A DNA stretch of 64,000 bases from Bifidobacterium scardovii JCM 12489 = DSM 13734 (GTDB lineage: Bacteria; Actinomycetota; Actinomycetes; Actinomycetales; Bifidobacteriaceae). The notes under the pieces are model-generated. The model did no database searches, was not told the DNA's origin, and saw only the letters and a program-made list of their open reading frames with translations. Every line of letters begins with the position of its first letter. The stretch's first letter is position 1. The stretch covers positions 2,976,001 to 3,040,000 of the forward strand of contig NZ_AP012331.1 of the NCBI RefSeq assembly GCF_001042635.1. Reading direction: 5' to 3'. The translations under genes and the position numbers were made by a program. This document shows positions 18,126 through 25,893 of the stretch, piece by piece.

Positions 18126-19358
18126 TCAGATTCCCCTTTCTGCTGCGTCGTCTGCTGTACCGCCTGCCGAGGCGGCCTCGGCCCGGGCCTGCGCCGGGCG
18201 CCCGACCCTGAGCGCCGCGAGCTCGTCGCGGTGCAGGGAGCGGGCCTCGGCCTTCATGGCCTCGTAGTCGGCGCGGCGACGGCGGGACATCTTCTTGTCC
18301 CTCATCACCCAGCGCTGGATCCACGTCATCACGATGATGATGACGAACAGGATGAAGGAGATGGCCGCGCCGCGCCCCCATTCCTGGCTGTTGAACGCCG
18401 CGCTGTACGACAGGTAGGCGGTGGTCAGCGTGGTCTTCGCCGGGCCGCCCTGCGTACCGGTGTAGATCTGGTCGAACACCTGCCAGGTGCCGATGATGCC
18501 CAGCGTGACGACGGTGAAGATCGTCGGCTTGAGCTGCGGCACGGTGACCTTCCACATGCGCTGCCACGGGGAGGCGCCGTCCATGATCGCCGCCTCCTCG
18601 GTGGCTTCGCCGATGCTCTGCAGCGCGGCGACGAACATGAGCATGAACGTGCCGGAGGTGGTGAAGACGACCATGAGGATGATGGCGAACATCGCCACCG
18701 ACGGGCCGGACAGCCAGTCCCACGCGCTCACGCCGAGGAAGCTGTGCTCGGTGAGCGCCGCGGGGCCGTTCTTGACGCCCAACGCCGAAAGCAGGATGTG
18801 GACGATGCCGCGCGGGTCGTTGAACCAGTTCGGGCCGTTGACGCCGAACCACTTGAGCATCGCGTTGATGGGGCCGGCCGCGTTGAACAGGAACAGCCAC
18901 AGCACGGTGATCGCCACCGAGCTGGTGACCGACGGGAAGTAGAACGCCGTGCGGAAGAAGCCGCGCGCCTTGAGGATCTTGCGGTTGAGCATCACGGCGA
19001 GCACGAGGGACAGCAGCGTCTGCAGCGGCACCACCAGCAGCGTGTACCACGCGTTGTTGCGCAGCGCCGTGCCGAAGTCGCTCTGGGCAAGACCCGGCGT
19101 GGTGAGCACGTCGGTGTAGTTCTTGAGCCCCACGAAGTCGACGTTCGCACCGAACGGAGTGCCGCGCCCGCTCCAGTTCGACACGCTCACCCACAGCGCC
19201 ATGACGATCGGGATGAACATGAACACGCCGAGGATGAGGATCATCGGCAGGCAGAACAGCCAGCCGGAGACCTCCTGACCCTTGCGGTCGATGCGCTGGC
19301 GCTCGGTTTTCCTCGCACCGGTCCGGCGCGGTTCCGGCGCCTTCTGCGATGAGGACAT
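18126..19358 (-). CDS. MalF-type sugar permease
   Basis: 410 residues. An N-terminal basic tail (about 35 residues) precedes six membrane segments; the EAA loop is EATEEAAIMDGASPW. The C-terminal about 60 residues are charged and alanine-rich and exceed the usual family length of about 300, so the extra tail is probably cytoplasmic. It follows the binding-protein gene by about 137 bp, with a strong hairpin between. Confidence 0.93.
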   Translation of the reverse strand: MSSSQKAPEPRRTGARKTERQRIDRKGQEVSGWLFCLPMILILGVFMFIPIVMALWVSVSNWSGRGTPFGANVDFVGLKNYTDVLTTPGLAQSDFGTALRNNAWYTLLVVPLQTLLSLVLAVMLNRKILKARGFFRTAFYFPSVTSSVAITVLWLFLFNAAGPINAMLKWFGVNGPNWFNDPRGIVHILLSALGVKNGPAALTEHSFLGVSAWDWLSGPSVAMFAIILMVVFTTSGTFMLMFVAALQSIGEATEEAAIMDGASPWQRMWKVTVPQLKPTIFTVVTLGIIGTWQVFDQIYTGTQGGPAKTTLTTAYLSYSAAFNSQEWGRGAAISFILFVIIIVMTWIQRWVMRDKKMSRRRRADYEAMKAEARSLHRDELAALRVGRPAQARAEAASAGGTADDAAERGI

Positions 19359-19397
19359 GCTACGACTCCTTCGTTGTGATGCAGGCTATTCCATGGT

Positions 19398-19424
19398 GCG
19401 GCGGCCGGGAGCGCCGGCCGCCGC
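19398..19424 (-). other. Hairpin between binding-protein and permease genes
   Basis: A perfect 11-bp stem GCGGCGGCCGG/CCGGCCGCCGC with a 5-nt loop lies after the binding-protein gene. It parallels the hairpin at 9551 and probably stabilises the upstream message. Confidence 0.55.
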
Positions 19425-19495
19425 GATGGGGAGCGCGTTCCGGGCTGGCGCACGGGACGCGCGTTCAGCCGCGGAACGGCTGCGGATGCGCCGGT

Positions 19496-20752
19496 TTACT
19501 TGAGGATGGCCTCGAGGTTGGTCTGCGTCTTGTCGAGGATCGACTTGGCGTCGCCGCCCTTGAGCCCCTCGAGCTGCGCGTTGAGATCGGTGATCACGTC
19601 GGCGGCGCCCTTGGCGGTCGGCACGGTCACGGAGTAGTCCAGACCGTCCATGAAGGCGCCGAGGTCGGGGAACTCGCTCTTCCACTTGTCGGCGAGCGTC
19701 TTGGTGGCGGGCATGATGCCGAAGGCCTTCGCGAAGTCCATCACCACGTCGTCGCTGGTGAGGTACTCGACCAGGCTGACGGCGCCCTTCTGGTTCTTGC
19801 TGTCGGCGGCGATGCCCCAGCCGTTGGTGAAGTGCATGGTGCCCTTGCCGGCAGGGCCTTCGGGCAGCGGCACGACCTTGTACTTGACGTCCGGGTAGTC
19901 CTTGGACAGGCCGCCGGTGATCCAGTTGCCCTCGATGGTCATCGCGGCCTTCTTCGAGCCGAAGGCCTCGCCGCCCCAGCCGGTGCCGAGGTCGGACGCG
20001 TACTTGACGGTGCCGGTGTCGAGCAGGTCCTTGACCTCCTGCAGGCCGGCGACGCTCTTGTCGTCGTTGGCGATGGCCTTGGTGCCGTCGTCGCTGACCA
20101 GGCCGCCGCCCGCCTGCTTGAGGAAGACGCCGATGCGGGCGTACTCGCCGTTGAAGGCGAGGCCGACGTGGTCGCCGGAGGTGAGCTTCTTGGCCACAGT
20201 GGCCAGCTCGTCCCACGTGGTCGGGTAGTCGGCGTCGGTCAGGCCGGCCGCGGACCACATGTCGGTGTTGATGACCAGCTGCAGGGTGGAGACGTCCTTC
20301 GGGGCGGCGTAGAGCTTGCCGTCGTAGGTGAAGGTCTGCAGCAGGTTGTCGTAGAAATCGCTCTTGTTCTTCAGGTCCTCGCCGTACGCGAGCAGCGAGC
20401 CGTTGGATGCGTAGCCGGCGAGCTGCTCGGGCGCCAGGTAGAACACGTCGGCCGGATCGCCGCCGGCGAAGCCCTGGGACAGCTGCTGCGCCATGTCGTT
20501 GGCGACCTGCACGGTGGCCTTCTGGTTGTTCTTCGAGGCCCAGTCCGCCACGGCCTTCTTGACCGCCTCGGTCTCGATGTCGCCCGAGGAGCCGATCAGC
20601 ACGGTCAGGCCCTTGGAGCTGTCGTCGGTCAGGCCGCCGGACTTGGCGTCCGAGGAGCTGTCGTCGAATCCGCTGCCGCCGCCGCAGCCGGCCAGCATGG
20701 TCAGCACGGCCAGGGAGGCCGCGGTCACTACAGTAAGCTTCCTTCTCATCAT
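19496..20752 (-). CDS. Sugar-binding lipoprotein of the debranching-like cluster
   Basis: 418 residues from the ATG pair at 20752/20749, preceded by GAAAGGA; further upstream codons lack a ribosome site. The signal peptide ends in LAGCGGG, a lipobox. The body is a family 1 solute-binding protein (ADVFYLAPEQLAGYA, YAAPKDVSTLQLVINTDMW, MTIEGNWITGG). It delivers an oligosaccharide to the permease pair downstream. The divergent LacI gene and two similar AT-rich elements lie upstream. Confidence 0.94.
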   Translation of the reverse strand: MMRRKLTVVTAASLAVLTMLAGCGGGSGFDDSSSDAKSGGLTDDSSKGLTVLIGSSGDIETEAVKKAVADWASKNNQKATVQVANDMAQQLSQGFAGGDPADVFYLAPEQLAGYASNGSLLAYGEDLKNKSDFYDNLLQTFTYDGKLYAAPKDVSTLQLVINTDMWSAAGLTDADYPTTWDELATVAKKLTSGDHVGLAFNGEYARIGVFLKQAGGGLVSDDGTKAIANDDKSVAGLQEVKDLLDTGTVKYASDLGTGWGGEAFGSKKAAMTIEGNWITGGLSKDYPDVKYKVVPLPEGPAGKGTMHFTNGWGIAADSKNQKGAVSLVEYLTSDDVVMDFAKAFGIMPATKTLADKWKSEFPDLGAFMDGLDYSVTVPTAKGAADVITDLNAQLEGLKGGDAKSILDKTQTNLEAILK

Positions 20753-20828
20753 CGAGTTCCTTTCACAGCGTGTTCGCAGGGCTCCGCGCATGGTTCCACG
20801 CGATGGCGCACCTGATGTTGCCTGTATT

Positions 20829-20844
20829 TTTTAGATCGTTAAAA
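20829..20844. promoter_or_regulatory. Operator candidate before the binding-protein gene
   Basis: TTTTAGATCGTTAAAA has TTTTA/TAAAA inverted ends around a CG-containing core. An inverted near-copy lies at 20945. Together they bracket the divergent promoters of the importer operon and its LacI gene. Confidence 0.55.
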
Positions 20845-20944
20845 TTTTCGCCATCGAGCAACCCAAACCACTAGTGGAGACTGTAATACCGGCGTTCTCA
20901 ATGTCGATCGATCGGCAGTTCAACATCGAGGACCGCCGATCTAA

Positions 20945-20975
20945 TTTTTACGTTCTAAAAAAGTAGTTATATAAT
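20945..20975 (+). promoter_or_regulatory. LacI gene promoter overlapping an operator-like site
   Basis: A TTTACG -35 box (20947-20952), 17-bp spacer and perfect TATAAT -10 box (20970-20975) face the LacI gene. The -35 box lies inside TTTTTACGTTCTAAAA (20945-20960), whose reverse complement matches the site at 20829. Binding there would repress the regulator's own gene. The 200 bp between the -10 and the LacI start hold nothing else that is clear. Confidence 0.6.
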
Positions 20976-21176
20976 AAACAGCAGAGTTCGCGGCTGTCAA
21001 ATCAGGCGTGGGACTGGAACGTAACAATGGCGTTCGCACACCGCTCGCAGCGGCATGCCGGCACCGTCACGCGCCGGGCGTGTCGCACCGCAACGGCGGG
21101 CGCGATGGGCGCGGCCGGATCGGCCACCGCCGCGACGCCCCGTTCCGGCACGACGAACACACTCCAAGGAGGGCCC

Positions 21177-22187
21177 ATGGTCAGTATCAAGGACGTTGCC
21201 CGAGACGCCGGCGTTTCGCCGCAGACCGTATCCAACTGCATCAACAACCCCGACATCGTCAAGCCGGCCACGCGCGAACTGGTCGCCGCATCGATCAAGC
21301 GGCTCAAATACACCCCCAACGCCTCCGCACGGCGGTTGCGCATGCAGCGCAGCAACACCATCGCCATCGGCATCGCGCCGACCAGCCGCTCGCAGGTCTA
21401 CGACCGCCTGCTGCACGCGCTGGTCACCGAGGCCGACGCGCGCAACATCCGGGTCACGCTGTACAAAACGGACTCGCATCAGGACGAGATCCGCCAGTTC
21501 GCGGCGCTGAGCGCCCAGGGCGACGTCGACGCCTTCATCCTCACCGATACCGCGCACGGCGACCCGCGCATCAACTGGCTCAACGAGCACCGGCAGACCT
21601 TCGTGCTGTTCGGTCGCCCGTGGGGCCTGGACGACATGTACGACCCGAGCGTGCCGTGGGTCGACGTGGACGGCCGGCACGGCATCGCGGACATGGCCCA
21701 GTATCTGATCCTGCACGGCCGCAAGCACATCGGGTTCATCGGGTGGCCCGGGCTGTCGGGCACCGGCAACGACCGGCGCATGGGCTGGCAGGACGTCATG
21801 CTCGGCGCGAGGATGGCCACCGAGGACGAGCTGGACACGCTCAGCGACACCGCCGAGGACGAGATCTTCTCCGCGCAGATCGCCTGCACCCGGCTGCTGG
21901 AGCGGCGGCCGGACATCGACGCGATCATCTGCGTCAGCGACACGATCGCCACCGGAGCACGGCTGGCCCTGGCCGCGGGCAGCGGCGACGACGGGATCGC
22001 GGTCAGCGGATTCGACGACACGGCGACCGCGGAGTCGATGGGGCTGAACAGCATCGCCCAGCCGCTCACCGAAAGCGCCCGCGAGCTCATGCGCATCATC
22101 CAGGAGCGGCTCGACGCCGGTCCGGACCTGCAGAACGGGGTCGACGACTGCCACGTGCTGCTGCCGCCGAAGATCATCATCCGATGA
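21177..22187 (+). CDS. LacI-family regulator of the debranching-like cluster
   Basis: 336 residues from the ATG at 21177 with AAGGAGGG six bases upstream; the longer in-frame extension is alanine/arginine-rich and unlikely. The helix-turn-helix is IKDVARDAGVSPQTVSNCI, with the hinge ending RRLRMQRSNTIAIGI. The sensor domain ends GIAVSGFDDTATAESMGL. It is divergent from the importer operon and 97 bp upstream of the aldo/keto reductase, so both are likely targets. Confidence 0.93.
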   Translation: MVSIKDVARDAGVSPQTVSNCINNPDIVKPATRELVAASIKRLKYTPNASARRLRMQRSNTIAIGIAPTSRSQVYDRLLHALVTEADARNIRVTLYKTDSHQDEIRQFAALSAQGDVDAFILTDTAHGDPRINWLNEHRQTFVLFGRPWGLDDMYDPSVPWVDVDGRHGIADMAQYLILHGRKHIGFIGWPGLSGTGNDRRMGWQDVMLGARMATEDELDTLSDTAEDEIFSAQIACTRLLERRPDIDAIICVSDTIATGARLALAAGSGDDGIAVSGFDDTATAESMGLNSIAQPLTESARELMRIIQERLDAGPDLQNGVDDCHVLLPPKIIIR

Positions 22188-22284
22188 GCCCGCACGCCAC
22201 CGCCGCCCGGCACAGGCCGGCACCCGGCGCCGTGCCCGGCATCATTCCGACTACCCGACACATCCAACACAAGGAGCGCACATC

Positions 22285-23268
22285 ATGAAGTACGGCACCA
22301 TCGCCGGGGTCGACACCCCGGCATCACGCATCGTATTCGGCACGGCGTTCGGCCCGATGCTCAGCGGCGAAGGCGACCCGTCCGAGCTGCTCGACCACGC
22401 GGTCGAGGCCGGCATCAACACCTTCGACTGCGCGAAGGAGTACGGCCACGCGCAGGAGCAGCTTGGCCGCTGGCTGGAACGGCACGGAGACCGCGACCGG
22501 CTGGTGATCGAGACCAAGGGCTGCCATCCGGCGTGGGGCGAGGGTTGGGACCGCAGCCGTGTGACCAAGCGCGATCTGGACGACGACCTGGCGGAATCGC
22601 TGGACCAGCTGCGCACGCCGTACATCGACGTGTACCTGCTGCACCGCGACGACCCGGCCGTGCCGGCCGGCGAGATCGTCGAATGGCTGAACGAGCACCA
22701 CCGCGCCGGCAAGATCCGCGCGTTCGGCGGGTCCAACTGGAGCCCGCAGCGTATCCAGGAGGCGAACGACTACGCGCATGAGCACGGTCTGGTGCCCTTC
22801 GCGGTGTCGTCGCCGAACTACAGCCTCGCCGTGCAGGAACGCAATCCATGGGTCGGGGTGAGCACCACGCTCGGCGGGCCCGATCATGCCGAGGACCGCG
22901 CGTGGTACCGGGCCAACCAGATGCCGGTGTTCGCGTTCTCCGTGCTGGGCCGCGGGTTCATGTCCGGCCTGGTCCACGCCGACGACCCCGATGAGGCGAA
23001 GGCCGTGCTGGACGGGGCCGCGCAGACCGGATTCCTCTCCCCCGGCAACTTCGAACGACTGCGCCGAGCGGAGATCCTCGCCGCGCGGCTCGGCGCCAGC
23101 GTGCCGCAGATCGCCATCGCCTGGGCGCTGAATCAGGGGCTGAATCTTTTCGCGCTGGTGTCCAGCTCGAGCAACGCCATCATCGACGGCAACGTCGCCG
23201 CGACGGATATCACGCTCACGGCGCAGGAATCCGCCTGGCTGGATCTGGAAGCGGACGAGCCGGCCTAG
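22285..23268 (+). CDS. Aldo/keto reductase
   Basis: 327 residues with an AAGGAGCG ribosome site. The catalytic tetrad of the family is visible: Asp48, Tyr53 (FDCAKEYGH), Lys78 (IETKG) and His120 (YLLHRDD). A GTTLGG/SVLGRGFMSG phosphate-loop region precedes a C-terminal SSSSNAIIDGN segment suited to NADP binding. It is likely a cytoplasmic NADP-dependent sugar or aldehyde reductase. Placement directly after the LacI gene and opposite the debranching-like enzyme suggests it processes an unusual sugar released by that enzyme; the substrate is unknown. Confidence 0.9.
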   Translation: MKYGTIAGVDTPASRIVFGTAFGPMLSGEGDPSELLDHAVEAGINTFDCAKEYGHAQEQLGRWLERHGDRDRLVIETKGCHPAWGEGWDRSRVTKRDLDDDLAESLDQLRTPYIDVYLLHRDDPAVPAGEIVEWLNEHHRAGKIRAFGGSNWSPQRIQEANDYAHEHGLVPFAVSSPNYSLAVQERNPWVGVSTTLGGPDHAEDRAWYRANQMPVFAFSVLGRGFMSGLVHADDPDEAKAVLDGAAQTGFLSPGNFERLRRAEILAARLGASVPQIAIAWALNQGLNLFALVSSSSNAIIDGNVAATDITLTAQESAWLDLEADEPA

Positions 23269-23428
23269 GCAGCCCTCCCCTTCTCGGGTCGGGCACGCCC
23301 GGACTGGACGCACCCGACCCGAAACCCGACACAAGACACGCGGAAAAATTTTGCGCGGTGAATTTGCATTTGACCACGGGTCGTATTAAAGTGACGTGAG
23401 TTGTCCTGCGGAGCAAGACAACATCCAC

Positions 23429-23501
23429 GGGGCTGTAGCTCAGTTGGTAGAGCGCTTCGTTCGCATCGAAGAGGTCGTGGTTTCGATTACCATCAGCTCC
23501 A
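23429..23501 (+). tRNA. tRNA-Ala, anticodon CGC
   Basis: A full cloverleaf is readable: acceptor stem GGGGCTG/CAGCTCC with the G3-U70 pair that marks alanine tRNAs, D-arm GCTC/GAGC, anticodon stem CTTCG/CGAAG with loop TTCGCAT (anticodon CGC, codon GCG), T-arm GTGGT/ACCAT with loop TTCGATT, discriminator A. CCA is not encoded. Confidence 0.95.
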
Positions 23502-23572
23502 CTTGGCTTCCTGCATTCATTCCACCGCGGGAAGCCATTTCTTTTTTTAATCCATGCTCGGCCGCGATTCCG

Positions 23573-23640
23573 CGGCTGCTCCTGAGATTCTTAGCACGCG
23601 AATCCGTGATATTGCGTGCTAAGAATCTCAGGAGCAGCCG
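23573..23640. repeat. Perfect 27-bp inverted repeat
   Basis: Two 27-bp arms, exact complements of each other (left arm begins CGGCTGCTCCTGAG), enclose a 14-nt loop. It lies 72 bp after the tRNA and 13 bp beyond the GH31 stop, which ends toward it. It could act as a two-way terminator, but no T-run follows and the arm is longer and more perfect than intrinsic terminators usually are. Confidence 0.85.
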
Positions 23641-23653
23641 GCGCAGCCAAGCC

Positions 23654-25717
23654 TTACAGCAACCCGATCAGGCCATGGTCACGGCCATCGCGCGCGAATG
23701 CCGGCACGGTATCCAGGCCGGCAGCCGCGACGACGGTCTGTCCGCCGGCGTACACGCTGCCGTCCCGCAAATCGGTCCACGTCGTCGACGCGTCCCCGGG
23801 CAGGTAGACGGCACGCGAGCGCGCCCCGGCCTCCACGACCGGCGCGACCAGGATATCCGGACCGTACAGATACTCGTCGGCGATATCGGCGACCCGCTCA
23901 TCCTGAGCGAACTCGTAAAACAGGCCGCGCACCAAGGGCTGGCCGTTTTCGTGCGCCGCCGCGAACAGTTCGCGCGTGTACGGGCGCATCGCCTCGCGCA
24001 CGCGAATGTACTTGCGGAACACCGCCTCGATCTGCGGCCCGTAGCTCCACGGCTCGTTGTCGGCGCCGGACGGCGAGCGGTGTTCGCCAGCCGCGGTCGT
24101 CACGGTTTCCTTGCCGGACGGCTCGTGCAGGCTGCGATCGCCGTGGTTGCGCATCACCGGCAGGAAGCAGGAGAACGCGCACCAGCGGGCGAGCAGTTCC
24201 TTGAAGGAATCCGAATCGATCACGCCGTCGTGGAACCCTCCCATATCGGTGGTGAACCACGGGATGCCGGCCATGCCCATATGGATCGCGCAGGTGATCT
24301 GCGAGCGCAGATCCGCGAAGGTCGACCCGACGTCGCCCGACCAGACGAGCGACCCGTAGCGCTGGGACCCGGCCCACGCGCATCGGGTGAGGTTGACGAT
24401 CTCCCCTTCGGCCCCGGCCTCCAGCTGCCCTTCGTAGAACCCGCGGTTGTAGGCCTGCGGATACACGTTGCCGACGTTGAGGTCGCTGCCGAGGTGGTAC
24501 CGGTAGTTGCGGAAATCATAGACGCCGTATTCGGGTTCGGCCTCGTCGAGCCAGAATGCGCGCACGCCCTTGTCCCAGTAGTTCTCGCGGCAACGATCCC
24601 ACACGAACGCGCGGGCGCCCGGGTTGGTCGGGTCGTAGTTGACGCAGGGCTCTTCGAACATCATGTCGAGGTTGAGCCCGGCTTCCGTGCTGACCAGATA
24701 GTTGTTACGCTTCATTCCCACGAAATTCTCGGACGCGGTGGACACCTGCGGCCAGACCGACACCATGAGCTTGACGCCCACCGCGTCGAGTTCGGCGACC
24801 ATCGCCTCTGGATCCGGCCAGAATTCGTCCTCGAACTTGTAGTCGCCAAGGTGGGGCCAGTGGAAGAAATCGATGACGATGAGATCGAGCGGGATCTCGC
24901 GGCGCTTGAACTCGCGCGCCACATCGAGCAGCTGCTCCTGGTTCCAGTAGCGCAGCTTGCACTGCCAGAAGCCCATGCCCCACTCGGGCATCGCCGGCGC
25001 ATGCCCGGTCGCGTCGGCGTACTGGGCCTCGATCTGCGCATAGGTGCCGCCCGCGGTGACCCAATAGTCGATCTGATCGGTGGACTGCGCCGCCCACTCG
25101 GTACGGTTGCAGCCGAACGTGGCGCGCCCGATCGCCGGATTGTGCCACAGGAACCCGTAGCCCTTGGAGGAGACGACAAAAGGCACGGATGCCTGCGAGT
25201 TGCGGTGGGCCAGCTCGAAGGTGCAGCCCTTGAGGTCCAGCACATCCTGCTGGTACTCGCCCATGCCGTACAGCCGTTCCTTGGGATCGGCACTGAAACT
25301 CGCGGTGACGGCGAAGCTCTCGCCGGAGACCGGGGCGTAGTCCCGCGCTTTGAGCAGCAGCGACCCGCCCTGCGAATGCTCGCGGAACAGCAGTTCGCCC
25401 TTGGCGTTCCAGAAGCTCAGATCACAGCGGAAGGTCTCATACCCGGCGCTCAGCAACGGGGAATGGGTCGATTCCGCCTTGACGACGATCTCGCCGTTGG
25501 CCAGCGTGGCGGTACGCCCGTCCTCGCTGACCGTGACGGAAACCTCGCCGTCCGCCGGAGCCCCGCACGGCAGCAGCGCCCAATCGACCGGCTGGAAGGC
25601 GCGGTTGCGGGTGGCGCGCACGCGCACGCTGTTCGCGCCCCACGCCTCGATGCGCAGCGTCTCGCCGTCGCCGGTCCAGACCAGCGCATCACGTTCGATG
25701 GTGAATTCTATGGTCAT
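23654..25717 (-). CDS. GH31 glycosidase, alpha-glucosidase or alpha-xylosidase type
   Basis: 687 residues, no signal peptide. After an N-terminal beta-sandwich (to about residue 225) the barrel shows MPEWGMGFWQCKLRYWNQE, the nucleophile motif FWLDEAEPE with Asp391, and acid/base WSGDVGS with Asp462. The order is that of GH31 retaining alpha-glycosidases. The DEAEPE form differs from the KTDFGE form of the neighbouring alpha-xylosidase, so the two probably attack different linkages. It is the last gene of the cluster with an ABC importer. Substrate is not determinable here; alpha-glucosides, alpha-xylosides and alpha-galactosides are all known in the family. Confidence 0.88.
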   Translation of the reverse strand: MTIEFTIERDALVWTGDGETLRIEAWGANSVRVRATRNRAFQPVDWALLPCGAPADGEVSVTVSEDGRTATLANGEIVVKAESTHSPLLSAGYETFRCDLSFWNAKGELLFREHSQGGSLLLKARDYAPVSGESFAVTASFSADPKERLYGMGEYQQDVLDLKGCTFELAHRNSQASVPFVVSSKGYGFLWHNPAIGRATFGCNRTEWAAQSTDQIDYWVTAGGTYAQIEAQYADATGHAPAMPEWGMGFWQCKLRYWNQEQLLDVAREFKRREIPLDLIVIDFFHWPHLGDYKFEDEFWPDPEAMVAELDAVGVKLMVSVWPQVSTASENFVGMKRNNYLVSTEAGLNLDMMFEEPCVNYDPTNPGARAFVWDRCRENYWDKGVRAFWLDEAEPEYGVYDFRNYRYHLGSDLNVGNVYPQAYNRGFYEGQLEAGAEGEIVNLTRCAWAGSQRYGSLVWSGDVGSTFADLRSQITCAIHMGMAGIPWFTTDMGGFHDGVIDSDSFKELLARWCAFSCFLPVMRNHGDRSLHEPSGKETVTTAAGEHRSPSGADNEPWSYGPQIEAVFRKYIRVREAMRPYTRELFAAAHENGQPLVRGLFYEFAQDERVADIADEYLYGPDILVAPVVEAGARSRAVYLPGDASTTWTDLRDGSVYAGGQTVVAAAGLDTVPAFARDGRDHGLIGLL

Positions 25718-25893
25718 GATAGTGATCCGTTTCCCATGTATTGACGTATGTGTTGATGTATATGGGCGTATCCGCGCGCGTTATACCGTCGAGCCACGCC
25801 GCCAAGCGCTCTGCCCGGCCTCGGGTCCGCAAGGCTCCGGCCGCCGGCGTCGACGATGCCGGCGGCCGGAAACGCGTTCGCCCCGGCGCTCCC

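Noticed and set aside
23340..23428. tRNA-Ala promoter at TTGACC (23370)
   Set aside because: No -10 box lies at an acceptable distance; TATTAA follows after only 8 bp.
25718..25893. Small gene between the two GH31 genes
   Set aside because: No frame with a ribosome site or conserved pattern was found; treated as a spacer.
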